Assembly (NCBI RefSeq): GCF_033807575.1
Contig: NC_084725.1
Span: 10,761,001-10,825,000, forward strand
Origin: Cydia pomonella
Lineage: Eukaryota; Arthropoda; Insecta; Lepidoptera; Tortricidae
Direction of reading: 5' to 3'
Length of the DNA: 64,000 nucleotides
Position numbers and translations under genes: made by a program. Positions within the stretch are counted from its first letter, which is position 1, and each line of letters opens with the position of its first letter. Under the pieces are notes generated by a model that saw only the letters and a program-made list of their open reading frames with translations, was not told where the DNA came from and searched no databases. Below are positions 42,385 through 54,090 of this stretch, piece by piece.

Positions 42385-42430
42385 TGCACGCGCGCGTGTG
42401 TGTGTGTGCATGTAAATGTTTCACTAATGT
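41977..42430 (+). repeat. Microsatellite-bearing repeat, copy 2, with (GT)n at 42298-42410
   Basis: AAAATGAAAATGAAAATGATT, GGTCTTCCTAGTAGGTAAGA, CTGTGTCAGGAAGTCCCGCT and CCTCC precede a GT tract with GTGC interruptions. The same arrangement as 28866-29270, with flanks about 75-80% alike by eye. Confidence 0.7.
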
Positions 42431-43051
42431 TACAATTTCATTTTATGTTATGTATTTGCTTAAATAAAGAATATTATACAGAATTACATAGTTTGTTTTA
42501 TTTAGCATAGATTTACAATTAGTTAAGGGCAAGTTCAGTGTCTTCATAGCTAAGTATCTTCAACCATTCCACTACCGATTTTTTAGTTCGTAGGAATTAT
42601 ATGGTTATCACTAAAATCATCATTCTTCGTAGACGAAGTCGTGGGCAAAAGCTAGTATTACGTAAAATACATGTTTACAAAGGCCATTTTGCTTTTCATA
42701 AGGCTTGATAACGAATTCATTGTTATTACCAGTTTGATTAATTTAATTACTCCATTAATTAATTAATGGCTTTCAAGTCGTCAAATGTCAATCAATTGAA
42801 GGCTTCGTAATCGCCTTTGTGTTTCAGGAAATTAATAACTAATGCTCACAATGCATAAATGTCGTAAAGGACTGAAAAACATCCTGAAACCAGTTTTGAA
42901 CTTAACTGAAAAGTGCTTTTTACTTATTAGATAACAATTATAAAGTTTGTTGGTATAAACATTGGAAATAAATTGATTAATTAAGAAGCCCTTCTAAATA
43001 AAAACATATTACCTGTATTAATATGGGAACTTATATAAGGTGTAACAGAAA
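42431..43051. other. Intergenic stretch with a repeat-end motif
   Basis: GACGAAGTCGTGGGCAAAAG (42632-42651) is a motif I associate with ends of dispersed lepidopteran repeats. The remainder is AT-rich with nothing recognised. Confidence 0.35.
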
Positions 43052-43512
43052 TAGTGGGGAAATAGTTATTTGTTTTACAAGCGGGCAAAGTTGTTGCTTA
43101 ACCGCTCGTGCTAATATTGATACCCGAGCAAGCGAAATATTCCAAAATTGAACCACGAGCGTAGCGAGTGGTTCGAGAAGTGGAATCTTGAGCGTTGGGA
43201 GGGTTTCAAGGCACGAGGGTTAAACAAACTTTGCCTCCGAGTGAAACACAAAATTTTTCACCACACCAACGCGAGGAAAATACAAACTATGAAATACCAA
43301 AAAAATCGACCTAATCAAATTCAACTGAACGTAATAAAAATGTATCATTCAAAGTCATCATTTAAAAGTCAATGATACCAGCTAACCATAAAGAAACAAC
43401 TCAAAATTTGCATCAGATTACTTTGTCCCACATGTGGATAAAATGCAACTTTCTTATTAGTTTTTTAACAATCAAGAGCGCCTTTACCAGTTGGTGTGGT
43501 GAAAAAAATGTT
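43052..43512. repeat. Dispersed repeat (CGAGCAAGCGAAA), copy 2, with inverted CACCACACCAA ends
   Basis: 43052-43240 matches 38310-38490. It is followed by AAAATTTTTCACCACACCAAC (43252-43272), which faces TTGGTGTGGTGAAAAAAATG at 43492-43511. The 240 bp between carries no recognisable gene. Confidence 0.6.
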
Positions 43513-43740
43513 TAGCCTTCGCACGTAGAGCTGGTCGACCTGGACGAGCTGCCCCATAGAAAAAAAAACGGGTAAAAATGTGCCGTTTCTCGCCAGTCTT
43601 CAACCTGGAGCTCGCGCAGATCCGTGTCCACCACATCGGCCCATCGATACCTAGGTCGACCGGCCGCGCGGCGTACTGTCGGTTTTCCCTCAAACGCTCT
43701 TTTCACCGCCCTATCGCCTCCCATTCGCTCTAGAATGGCC
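43513..43740 (-). pseudogene. Non-LTR retroelement C-terminal remnant (GRPRYRW)
   Basis: The minus strand reads GDRAVKRAFEGKPTVRRAAG, RPRYRWADVVDTDLRELQVE and DWRET before the sequence leaves the family at about 43570, where it abuts the CACCACACCAA repeat. Related to 21366 and 47183. Confidence 0.6.
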
Positions 43741-44124
43741 GAGCCACCGAAGAATCTTTGTCAGTTTTGTGACACCCATAATGTGTGGTTTAGCAACTAT
43801 CTGTTCGACTTCGGCGTTTTTGCGGATTTCATTTACCGAATAAAAAATAAACTATAATTCTAAAAATAATCATCATGTGCATTTAACTGACAAGATGTTT
43901 AACACATTTAGCATGACATTGAAATTCAAATATTTGATTGATTAACGTGAAGTGGCCAGTCAAGTGTTAGGTAAAAGAGATTCTGGAAGTCAATGTCAAT
44001 GTCAAGTCAAAACCTATAATGTTTTATACTTAAATATACTCCAGGAGTCGAGTACTATCAGCTGTAAAAATATTAGTAGCTAATTTATTAGCACCTTAGA
44101 CATCACTACACTTTATAAAACAAA

Positions 44125-44255
44125 GTCCCCCGCTGCGTCTGGCTGTGTGTTGTTCATGTTCGCAATAAACTTAAAAACTACTGAACAGATTTTCATGCGG
44201 GTTTCACCTATCTATAGAGTGTCGGGTTTAGGTATATAATTTGTTAAGGTTATTA
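44125..44255 (-). repeat. Dispersed repeat with CCGCATGAAAATC, minus copy
   Basis: Minus strand: TTATATACCTAAACCCGACA, GAAACCCGCATGAAAATCTG, TTCAGTAGTTTTTAAGTTTA and ACACAGCCAGACGCAGCG. Relative of 37991-38160. Confidence 0.55.
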
Positions 44256-45440
44256 ATATAAAACGGTTAGTCTTTAAACTACAGCGTAACCTTCCAGCGC
44301 AACTAAAATCCCTGATAGTAAACAAACATCGGCATTCCGGTGGCCTCTGTATATCCATCAAACGACTATAGGCCATAAAGCGATCGCTTCCAGTCAACAG
44401 TTTGTAAAATAAAACCGAACAGAGTCGCCATTGTCATGCAAATCTGTCCCGCGGAGGCTGCGGTCTCACAATGTTGACTTTTGATGTAAAAGCCTACATG
44501 GAGACACAATACATATATATGTAGCGCAGACTAGATAATAGTAAAATTAAGTTCAATGGAAATTACAAATAATATTAACATATATGACAGATTTTGTTAG
44601 CATTTGACATTTAACCTAATAAGTTTACAAAGGCTATTTTGACTGAAATATTATTAATCATCATATATTTTAATAATATATACTCCCGCAAAAATCTGAA
44701 CCAGTAGAAAACTTCTGAATAAAATAACTTCCATGTCTGACCCCGTTTCTTCATTTTCTCATACTGCTAAATCATCCGGTCGCAAAAGTTGTGGAATTCA
44801 TTTCAAACTATATGTTTTCGGTGTCAACACAAAAGTTTTCGAACATGTTTGTTAAATATACTTTTAAGTCATTCTTTTACGTATTCCATTTTGCTTCCTT
44901 AATAAAGAAAAACAATAATTCTTAATTCTCGGCCTAATTTTACTCATAACTCGTAGACCAGGCCACCGCTCTAAGACCTGAACTAATGTTACCCAAAACA
45001 TATTTCCATATCACTATAGTCGGTACGGCGGCGTTAGAGTAAAAAGCAATAAAACTTGTTGCATTAGCATTTTTATTTCGAAAGGTGAGATACATCGTCG
45101 TAATACAAAGAAGTGAACATAGTTTTTATTACAACTTGAAATGATTTTTATGTTTCTCAAGAAAAAGCTAGAATTTCGAGCCAAAAGAGAAAAATATATA
45201 CAAATAAAGTCTTACCTTTTCGCCAGTCAGGTAAAACGTAAACAATCTTCGTAAATATTTGTTTATCATGGAATTCTTTGATCGTTAAAATACCGAAGTC
45301 CTCAAAAAGGGCGGAATGTATCCCATCTACGTGGTCTTAGAAAAACGCATAGTTTGTACATATCCCGAATAAACCGCTCTTATTTATATATATGACTGCG
45401 GCCGGCAAAAAGTCCCACTTTCGTATATGTATCGTACAAC
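44256..45440. other. 1.2-kb stretch, nothing recognised
   Basis: AT-rich with no repeat copy, palindrome or gene-like frame. Confidence 0.4.
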
Positions 45441-45543
45441 GTTTTACAGTACATATAGCCCTTTAAATTTTCGACATAGTTACGTAATGTGTTAATTGTC
45501 ACACTAGTGCGGTAAAGTTACACCATATCTTGTACTGTAAAAT
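45441..45543 (+). mobile_element. ACAGTACATATGG element, diverged copy
   Basis: GTTTTACAGTACATATAGCC to CACCATATCTTGTACTGTAA with CACTAGTGCGG inside. Mismatches in both termini indicate an older copy than 22656 or 37473. Confidence 0.6.
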
Positions 45544-45982
45544 AGTATTTTTCTCCATTTAGCCTTCAGTGGGAATTATGCAGGTAGCATCGTGAAATTT
45601 TGTTGTATAATATGTATTTATTAAATATTATATATTTAACTTCACTGTTTTTTTGTCTCTAATTTTATTTCCCTCTGCTAGTTCAGATACATATTAAAAT
45701 ACCACAACTAATAGATAAAAAGGGGCAAATTGTCGATCGCACGCTAGAATGGTCACCATCCATGACAACAGATGGTTACTGTCAAATGTCAAATCTAATC
45801 ACACGTTAGACAGGATGTAAATGTAAGGGAAGTTCCAATTTAACTATTAATTTGCAAAAAAGGATACATTACTGAGAAACGTTGTATGAATATAAAAACA
45901 TGTCCGTAAAAACTGACTGTTGAGTTTCTCGCTATAAATGGTCTCGCCGGAGCAGCGTGGGAAGATCCCCAACTATGTTAAC
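45544..45982. other. Intergenic stretch, nothing firm
   Basis: ATGGTCACCATCCATGACAA with AACAGATGGTTACTGTC suggests a small palindromic element near 45745-45785; borders unresolved. Confidence 0.3.
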
Positions 45983-46244
45983 GGCCCGATTTGAAAAATG
46001 AAATACGATAACGATAAGTTCTGGTTTAGATAAGTTCTCATTTAGATATCGTTTGTATGTCGTATAATTGACAGAATCAGCTCGATTCGGGCAACCAATG
46101 TCACTTTGACGTTAGAAATATCGTAGATGGATCTTATTGGGATCACAGCGGAATCGAAAAAAAAACGTCAATTTTGACATGTCGTTTAGTTATCGATCTT
46201 TTAAAGATCTTAAACGTGTCTTAATAATTCTTCGAATCGGGCCG
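45983..46244. mobile_element. MITE with GGCCCGATT ends, 262 bp
   Basis: GGCCCGATTTGAAAAATGA and ATTCTTCGAATCGGGCC are inverted ends. Internal AACTTATCGTTATCGTAT-type and AGTTATCGATC motifs extend the symmetry weakly. The flanks TTAA and GTATTA do not give a clear duplication. Confidence 0.5.
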
Positions 46245-46526
46245 TATTATACAATTTTCATTACTAAAACAATGTTTTAGTTGAAGAATTTAATTATTAC
46301 GCCTAGATTTATTTACATAAATTAGCTTGTGGTTTACCGAACTATAGAAACCTGCTATAATTCAATATGAAAATAAACGTAGTGGTATCCCTTTGATGAA
46401 AATAGCTAGAGATCTATTATTTTCACCATGGCAGTGTGAGAATGACAAGGTACCAAGTGTTTGACTATATCTACCTATAGTTTATTAGCTTCTGCTCACA
46501 ACTTCGTACTACTTTTTTATATATTT

Positions 46527-46767
46527 GGGAACAATGTTACACAGATCGACCTAGCCCCAAACTAAGCAAAGCTTGTTCTGTGGGTACTAGGCTACGATAT
46601 ACATACGTATATAGATAAATACATACATAAATATACATAGAAACCATCCATGACTCATGAACAAATAACTGTGTTCATCACACAAATAAATGCCCTTACC
46701 GGAATTCGAACCCCGGACCATCGGCTTCAACGGCAAGGTCACTACCCACTAGGCCAGAACGGTCACC
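46527..46767 (-). repeat. tRNA-derived SINE, second tail subfamily
   Basis: Minus strand: GGTGACCGTTCTGGCCTAGT head, GGTCCGGGGTTCGAATTCC B-box, ACAAGCTTTGCTTAGTTTGG and GGCTAGGTCGATCTGTGTAA tail. The tail matches 14621-15050 and 51612-51745 rather than the main subfamily. Confidence 0.75.
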
Positions 46768-46782
46768 AATTTTATCTTTATC

Positions 46783-46858
46783 TTTATCAGCGATTTAGAT
46801 GTGAAGATGTAACAGGCAGACAGACAGTTACTTTCGCATTAATAATATTAGTATGGAT
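46783..46858 (+). repeat. Dispersed repeat tail
   Basis: GCGATTTAGATGTGAAGATG, TAACAGGCAGACAGACAG and ACTTTCGCATTAATAATATT then AGTATGGAT. Relative of 30330-30460. Confidence 0.4.
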
Positions 46859-46930
46859 AATTATACCAGTAGTTTGTGGTCATAGTTTTAACTTGTGTAT
46901 TTGATATCCTGCGAATGTTTTGGGGTCACA

Positions 46931-47180
46931 TTTTCATACTCAATCTAATGCATAATTTTCATACTCAATCTAATGCATAATTTTCATACTCAATCTAATG
47001 CATAATTTTCATACTCAATCTAATGCATAATTTTCATACTCAATCTAATGCATAATTTTCATACTCAATCTAATGCATAATTTTCATACTCAATCTAATG
47101 CATAATTTTCATACTCAATCTAATGCATAATTTTCATACTCAATCTAATGCATAATTTTCATACTCAATCTAATGCATAA
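46931..47180. repeat. Perfect minisatellite, ten 25-bp units
   Basis: The unit is TTTTCATACTCAATCTAATG plus CATAA. Ten consecutive copies start at 46931 and every 25 bp to 47156 with no substitution or length change that I can find. No spacers, so it is not a CRISPR array. Confidence 0.95.
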
Positions 47181-47182
47181 TT

Positions 47183-47570
47183 TCGTATACACATACTCCG
47201 TTGGCTCAGCGACCCAAAATGAGGCTTGGCTTCCGACACAAGACAGCGCCACTTTTCGCGGTCCTGTGCGACTTCTCGCCAAGAACTCGAAATTCGCGCA
47301 GATCCGCCTTCACCATGTCGCTTCAGCGATACGTGGGGCGTCCGATAGGACGTCCTAGCGGCGACCCAGGTACGCTCTTCATATTCCGATCTTCATCCAT
47401 TCTCTCCAGATTGCCCAACTAACGAAGTCTGTGGGGAGTCACCCATGATGTTAGGTTCAGCCACTAGGTCTTCAATCTCACGGTTCTTAAGGACTGTCCA
47501 GCTACCATCCTGTCTTCGTTTGGGGCCCAGTATCTTACGGAGGATCTTCCTCGGATAAACATAGGTATAT
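47183..47570 (-). pseudogene. Non-LTR retroelement C-terminal remnant, heavily broken
   Basis: The minus strand retains GAATATGAAGAGCGTACCTGG, GCGTCTTGTGTCGGAAGCCAAG-like and CCTCATTTTGGGTCGCTGAG-type blocks corresponding to the end of the family at 21366 (codons for FWVAEPTE-like sequence). Multiple stops. It directly abuts the minisatellite. Confidence 0.45.
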
Positions 47571-49629
47571 CCAATATTAGGCTATATCACGATATTCGAT
47601 AAGGATACCCATTCAATAACGTTTGCCATAAAAATAGAGCTCCAGTTAAAAAACAGTGTTATCGTTCGGAAAATGAAAGCTAAATAAAAGTGGGCCGACC
47701 CGTCGTCAAATATCGGAGCATCTGCTATCAAAACTTACGCGCTAGGACCTTAATACGCTGGATGAGTCGACTGTTTTTATGTTTTAAAGATGGGTCCAGA
47801 CGGGTGTAACGTGTAATACTCGTAGTACATTACTATAGAGGCTGCGCAACGAGGGGTTGCAGGCCAAGTAGATATCGGATAGGGATACGCGGCCAGCAAC
47901 TCCGTTCCTCACTGAGATTTACGAGTATATAGTGCTTTTCTTAAACTGGTAATGAAAAAAACAATTAGCAATTGGTTTTTTTTTTTTCATAGGCTTAAAC
48001 AGCTAAAAACAAATTACGAATATACTACTTTTGAAATGGTTGAATGCCAAGACGTTGTGTCAAAATTTGACGTTTAAAGAAGGTTGCTTTACAGGCCTAG
48101 GTGTGTAAGGCTGTATGAAATTTCTATACATTTCATCTTCAGTTATTATCTTAGGTGGAACCATAATATAAAAATTCCCTCGAAATCTTCAGGATCTCAT
48201 CATCGGATTTAATGACGTAAGCCAACTGTGAAGTAAATTTATTTAAAATAAATTAAAAATAGAATGTTTCTAAATCGGTCCAGCCGTTTTCGATGAATCA
48301 GATAACATATATAAAAAATTCCCGACAAATTGAAGGAAGCAAATTTTTCGATATCTATTTTGATATAGGTTGAAACACACGATTGTTTGCCTTACCTTAT
48401 GCAAAATACGACATACTGAGGTCGTTATTTTACTGTTATACGCATCACCCAGTCGTATCACAAAATAAATATTTGTCTAAACTACGTACCTGTCTTTATG
48501 GCAAAGTACTTGTTTAAGTATCGCATTTGATGCTTAATATTAAATTTTAAGCGATTTTTCACGATTAAAAGAATTTTATGGTGGGTTAGTTGAGTCACGA
48601 TTTAAAAAACTTGATTATCAAAGGAAAAAATATTACAATATTATATAAAATACCCTATTTTTATATAGGCATGTCACATCCAGGGCTGTCAACTCCTTGT
48701 GGCGCGAATGTCACGTGGGTACAGTCGACCAGTTATTGCTTCAAGCGCCATTTTTCCCAACTTTTTCTTCTTACTACGTGTTACATCGTTCAGGTTTTGG
48801 TAGTTTTGTTCTGTAGGATAAAGTCGTATCTGCGTGTAAAGGATATTCAGATATGGCGTTTTGTTGTCTTGCCTAGGTTTAGTTTGTATTGTGTTAGTTT
48901 CCCTAGATTTTTTCGTTAGATAATTTTTTTTTGTAGGCAGTGTCTTTGTCTACAAAACCAGAAACCGCGTTTATTCAGTTTATGTATACAAATTTAAAGT
49001 ATCATCATCATGTGTACATTATGTTACGTAAGGAACTAGATATTAAATGTGTATTCCTTAGTTTATATTCAATATCTTAAAATGTTATAGTATTATATAT
49101 TTGTTTACCTCAACTCCTTTTCAAATTAGAATTCATTCTCATAAAAAGTATGCTCCTTCAGTAGTTCTAGTACCCATATCAATAATCTAGATTTATTTTG
49201 TCTCTAAAAGTCTATGCAAGTAATTGTTTATTTGTGACATGACTTCTTTTACTGGTAAAGTATCAGGCATAAAGTATTCTCCACCGAACATTTAATATAC
49301 TTTACCTAGTTATTTTATGACCCCAAACGTATTACAACAAGAATTATATAATTATTTTATTATCCTATTATCCCCCAAACTACTTCTAAAAGAGAATCGT
49401 ATTACCTTATCCCAATGTATCCCCAATTATATTGCACATTTGTGTAACATACGACTTTGTGAATACTTCCATCGAGTATCCAATTTCGGCGAACAATGCC
49501 ACATCTGGGGGTAAAACGACGCAACTGCAAATAAAATAAACATCGGGGTATGAAATGGTACAAAAGTTAGGTAACATCAAAATTTTACGCCAAATATTAT
49601 TAGGTTTGCGCTTTTAAATTACATAGTAA
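47571..49629. other. Two-kilobase stretch, nothing firm
   Basis: AT-rich. ATCGGTCCAGCCGTTTTCGA (48274-48293) resembles a dispersed repeat word also present at 26310. The frame at 48590-48919 has no recognisable domain. Confidence 0.4.
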
Positions 49630-50230
49630 TAACCGGCCAAGAGCATGTCGGGCCACGCTCAGTGTAGGGTTCCGTAGTTACTCCGAGCTTAAAGTATAGT
49701 AAATTGTTAACCAAGGGATGAAACGGTACCTTTCACCCGAGTTAAACAAATAGGCAAATTTGCATAATCAGTACCTAATTAAAGTAAGTCTTTTTACTAT
49801 GAAGGGAAAACTTTTTGCGATATCTCAAAAACAGCGAAACTGATCATGTCCGCTATAGTTTTCATTTAATGTCTTTCTTAAGCTCTACTTCCACGATTTA
49901 TTTCATATTTTTTGGACCTATGGTTCAAAAGTTAGAGGGGGGGGGACACATTTTTTTTTCCTTTCGGAGCGATTATCTCCGAATATATTCACTTTATCAA
50001 AAAAATGTTTCTTAAAAACCCCTATTAGTTTTGAAAGACCTTTCCAACGATACCCCACACTCTAGGGTTGAAGCGAAAAAAAAAATTCACCCCCACTTTA
50101 CGTGTAGGGGAGGTACCCTAAAAAAAATTAAATTTTTAGATTTAATGTACGACTTTGTCGGCTTTATTGATTTATATATCCATGCCAAATTTCAGCTTTC
50201 TAGCACTAACGACCACGGAGCAAAGCCTCG

Positions 50231-50266
<36 letters not shown>

Positions 50267-50325
50267 TGGCGAAACTATAAGGGTTCCGTTTTATGCCATT
50301 TGGCTACGGAACCCTAAAAAGGCGA
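49630..50325 (+). repeat. ~600-bp dispersed non-autonomous element with (ACAG)n
   Basis: GGCCAAGAGCATGTCGGGCC, AGTGTAGGGTTCCGTAGTTA, TTCACTTTATCAAAAAAATG, GAAAGACCTTTCCAACGATA, CATGCCAAATTTCAGCTTTC, an (ACAG)n tract at 50229-50267 and GGGTTCCGTTTTATGCC / GGCTACGGAACCC. A segment at 49691-49760 (AAATTGTTAACCAAGGGATG) from another hairpin family is inserted near the left end. Opposite copy at 25905. Confidence 0.6.
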
Positions 50326-50428
50326 AAAATATTAAAATATCTGTTGAACATGACATTGTTTATAAAATTAATAGAACGCTATTTTGAAACAAAAGCAAAA
50401 AATTTGCTATCGTACATGTTGTTGAAAA

Positions 50429-50745
50429 GCGGTGGTGGCCGAGTGGATATGACGTCCGACTTTCAATCCGGAGGTCGTGGGTTCAAATCCTGGCTCGTAC
50501 CAATGAGTTTTTCGGAACTTATGTACGAAATGTCATTTGATATTTACCACTAGCTTCTCGGTGAAGGAAAACATCGTGAGGAAACCTGCACACATCTGCG
50601 AAGAAATTCAAAGGTGTATGTGAAGTCCCGAATCCGCATTGGGCTAGCGTGGGGACTATAGCCCGAGCCCTCTTGCACATGAGAGGAGGCCTGTGCCCAG
50701 CAGTGGGACGTATACAGGCTGAATTATTATTATAAACATGTTTTT
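50429..50745 (+). repeat. Second tRNA-derived SINE family, tail variant B, full length
   Basis: Head GGTGGTGGCCGAGTGGATAT, anticodon-arm-like CCGACTTTCAATCCGG, B-box GGGTTCAAATCCTGGC, then GTACCAATGAGTTTTTCGGA, ACATCGTGAGGAAACCTGCA, GGCTAGCGTGGGGACTATAG, CAGCAGTGGGACGTATACAG and (ATT)n. The tail is of RTE type. Head shared with 16700-17023. Confidence 0.8.
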
Positions 50746-51477
50746 GGCAAATTTAGGATACTTGCGATACTTATTTATCATGAATTCTTTCAATTTTAAA
50801 ATGTGTTGTTTTTTTTTATTAATCTTAGTAAATATTACTAAAAACTAAAGCATCAACGGAAAGAGCGCTTTTACATTCGTATATATACTAAAACACTTCT
50901 GTCTGTTATGAACTGTGTATAACATCTAAAATTACAAGCGCTTAATAAGCGTTTACATACCCTCTAACCATCATTCCTTCGGCCCTCCAAACGTACTACT
51001 CAGCAAACAATACTAAATTAGACTTACAATCTAATATTCTCTTGTATGAATATTAGATTTCCTAATAAGACCGTTATTAAACATTCATAAAAGCAGATAC
51101 GACCTTTTACTTCTTTAATTCGTGTGCACATTTGTTATAATAGAAAATAATATTGCATTTATTCCACCCCTGTTTTCTTAACCACAGAAGCATAACAAAG
51201 CGTTTAATTTGAACAAAAAATATTGCGTTTCGATCCTATTTCTGATTTTGGCGATGATGTTTGTTTTTACATTTATTTCGCTTAAATGAACAAAAGGTAA
51301 GTAAAGCTTCATTTTCTTTTAAAGGTTGTGGTTATAAAACTTTTTGTTGGTACATTTTAATATTTATGGATGTACGCAACATGCTTCGGATATTTCTCTC
51401 GTACAGTCCTACAATACCTACAATACCTACAAGCCTATTACGATATACCAAAACGTTTCGACATTTATTTATTTATT
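50746..51477. other. AT-rich stretch, nothing recognised
   Basis: CTACAATACCTACAATACCTACAAG at 51408-51432 is a short simple repeat. No gene-like frame. Confidence 0.4.
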
Positions 51478-51608
51478 TCATTTTATTTATTTTAAGACTG
51501 GCAACACACTTACAACCCCTTTGGTGTTGCAGGTGTCCATGGACGGTGGTAATCGCTTACCATCAGGTGATCCGCCTGCTCATTTGCCTCCTCTATCATA
51601 AAAAAAAA
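51478..51608 (+). repeat. LINE 3' tail, separate subfamily
   Basis: AAGACTGGCAACACACTTAC, TTGGTGTTGCAGGTGTCCAT, GGTAATCGCTTACCATCAGG, TGATCCGCCTGCTCATTTGC and a poly(A). Resembles the other CTTACCATCAGG tails only at its end. Confidence 0.6.
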
Positions 51609-51611
51609 ATT

Positions 51612-51745
51612 AGTCATTTTTTAGTCATGGGTGTTTTCTATGTATATAACTATGTATATATCGTTGCCTAGTACCCATAGTACAAGCTTTTCTTGGTTTG
51701 GGGCTAGGCCGATTTGTGTAAGATTGTCCCCAAATATTATTAATT
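51612..51745 (+). repeat. SINE 3' half, second tail subfamily
   Basis: TTTAGTCATGGGTGTTTTCTA, ATATCGTTGCCTAGTACCCA, ACAAGCTTTTCTTGGTTTGG and GGCTAGGCCGATTTGTGTAA. The head is missing; it abuts the preceding LINE poly(A). Confidence 0.65.
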
Positions 51746-52279
51746 TAATTTAATTTTTTTTGCACATAAAATACTTAATTCTTCTAGGGCAATTGAATAT
51801 ATCTTAACAAATAATAATAGACGCATTAGAGACATTTCAATATAGTCTTTAAATTTTTAGTACACCGAATATATTTCTCACATTTTCAACCTAATGTTTT
51901 TTTTAGGGTAATATCTTCATATTAAAGTCATATGTAATGTACCGCCTTCGTGTTACTTAATACAAAGATGTAGTAAGTAATTATGTATTATTACTACTAA
52001 TTATCACCAATTACAGAACAGAAGGACATATAAAAGAACCCTCACAACTTTACTGATAATTAGTAAAATTGCTCTGACAATTATTACCAAAATAATGGCC
52101 ACAAATATTAATGAACAATAGGTGTATTAATGGACAATAGGTGTTACACATATGTGAACACTTTGCTGTGGTTTCAGGTCAATTGCAGAATGTACAATTA
52201 TTTATTGATGCGAAAATAGCTCGACATGACTCGCGTAATATATATTAATATAAAAAATGGGAGTATTTATGAGTAGTTA
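51746..52279. other. AT-rich stretch, nothing recognised
   Basis: No repeat copy or gene-like frame was seen. Confidence 0.4.
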
Positions 52280-52600
52280 TGGGTACGTCCTTAAACTACG
52301 GCCAAAAGAGAGGTATGGGCATTGTGAATGTCATCTCGCTTTGTGTGGTAGGGCACAGCACAGCGGATGTCATTCCAGATCTGGAGCAGAGCCCAACTGG
52401 GGAAGTACGTCCACCTTACAGAAAACCGCAGCCAAATAACACTAGACCCTACTCATAGTGTTGTGTTCCTGCCGGTGAGTAAGGTTGACAGAGCTCACCG
52501 CGGGGGGGAGCTCACCCTCTGGAGTTGCAGGCGTACATCATAGGCTACGGAGACTGCCTACCATCAGGCGGGCCGTATGCTTGTATTTCACATAAAAAAA
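52280..52600 (+). repeat. Short non-autonomous retroposon (~350 bp), third long copy
   Basis: Starts GGGTACGTCCTTAAACTACGG and ends GCCGTATGCTTGTATTTCAC plus A-rich sequence. It has small deletions relative to 14106-14466 around the GAGCTCACCGCGGGGGGGAG segment. Confidence 0.65.
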
Positions 52601-53394
52601 AACAGAGTATCGTTTTAAAAACTCAAATATGTTCACAGAACCAGTTGATATGATGTAAGTAAGGTATGGAATCCTCATACTGTTTGTCTTGCCCCGAGCA
52701 AAATAAATTATATTTCTATATTCGTCTTACCCCCACCCCACCTTGCCTTAACTATGCAAGACGTGTTTTTTTTTAAATTAATTATGTTTATATTTATACA
52801 ATTCCACAAAAAACGCTATTGAAAATATCGCACTTTCTATGTCCAACTGCAAGATAAGTATAAATTACTAACTAATAAGACTGACTGGGGAGTCAGTCCA
52901 TTTGCAGGCATATTCTGATTCTAATAACAGGTTATGAGTTAGATCTGGATTAATTACGGATCTGATATAAAGTGTATTCATCCTTACTGGTCCTATCATG
53001 TAAATAGACATTACCAAATTTGTCTCCGAAATTAAACAATAATCATCACTTAAAATGTTGTTGTATACATAAAGACTCATTGAGACTCAGAGAAAATATC
53101 ATTTCAAATAAGATTTTCATAAATAATCGCAGTATCGAACGGATCATCTGACATTACGATTAGATTGTCTATAGACCGCCTGTTGTCTGCCTCTAAATTT
53201 AATCAATGGTTTATTTTTCTTGTATATTTTTACTGAGGTGTGCCAATAAAGAGTATTCTATCTATCTATCTATCTATGAATCGTTTAGTTGGAACGTCAC
53301 CTTTGTTTACATGAGAAGACATAAGGATGAATACACTTTATATAAATATTTGGTTGAAGAAATGTCACTTAGGACACTAACAGATCAAATCAAT
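52601..53394. other. Intergenic stretch, nothing firm
   Basis: (TATC)n at 53258-53277 follows a GTGTGCCAATAAAGAGTATT segment that looks like a retroposon tail. Otherwise AT-rich. Confidence 0.4.
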
Positions 53395-53640
53395 AACTCT
53401 AGGTCCATGGGGTCCCAGCGCGCACAAGTTTTTTGCAGAAATCTGTCTCAGTCTGGTTGACGTAACTGTTCTGGTGACAGAAGAGCTGGCGGCTTCCTCG
53501 CACAACGTATCAGTATTGCGATACAACGAGGAAATGCCGCCATCATCCTTGGTACAATGCCTCAAGGGCCTATTTTAGCCATTGTGTATATTGTTATTGT
53601 AAATAAATACTTGTTTCATCATCCAGATCTAATTTAAAAC
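53395..53640 (+). pseudogene. Retroelement polyprotein C-terminal remnant (VETLGPWG family), frameshifted
   Basis: AACTCTAGGTCCATGGGGTC starts it; SAHKFFAEI is followed by small insertions (TCTG before TCTCAGTCTGG; TTCTGG inside GTAACTGGTGACC) that break the frame. It resumes as GGFLAQRISIAIQRGNAA, and a TTGTTATTGTAAATAAATAC tail follows. Very similar to 8629-8844 at the nucleotide level. Confidence 0.6.
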
Positions 53641-54048
53641 CTGTTATTAAAACCAGATTACGCCTGTTGGTTGTATACGGTACCCTAAAACGATTGCCAA
53701 TCGAACAGATGCGCCCAAAAGTTAAGAACAAAAACCTCAGGGCAAGACAAAGCTCTATGCAATCCAAACATATTTCTACCCCAAACTACCGACTAGTTCT
53801 AATCTCTCCTCCCATTCTGTTTGCACAGCACCCAAATCAACCATGAATTTAATTCGGCTGTGTTTATTTTTCATTATGACATGTGCGGGGTGCATTTGAG
53901 ACCTATTGTTGGGTAGTGTACAGTCGGTGGCGGGATACGGGATTTAAAATTGGGTATAAACTTTGCTCAGCGAGTGGTGACAAAAAAATAGGCAAATGAG
54001 CATTTTAAGTTAAAAGTGTACCATTTTGTTTTTTCCATAAACTATTTC

Positions 54049-54090
54049 TGAGAAGAAAAAACACTAATGTTGTTGTGTTTTTTCTTCTCA
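54049..54090. other. Perfect 16-bp hairpin
   Basis: TGAGAAGAAAAAACAC (54049-54064), loop TAATGTTGTT, GTGTTTTTTCTTCTCA (54075-54090). A stand-alone stem with no repeat copy or gene nearby. Confidence 0.7.

Noticed and set aside
46931..47180. Possible CRISPR array
   Set aside because: The 25-bp units are head-to-tail with no spacers, and the setting is eukaryotic. It is a minisatellite.
48590..48919. A 109-codon open frame
   Set aside because: No motif, no signal of coding composition and no splice or promoter context that I could support.
51261..51671. A 136-codon open frame
   Set aside because: It crosses a LINE poly(A) tail and a SINE fragment, so it cannot be one gene.
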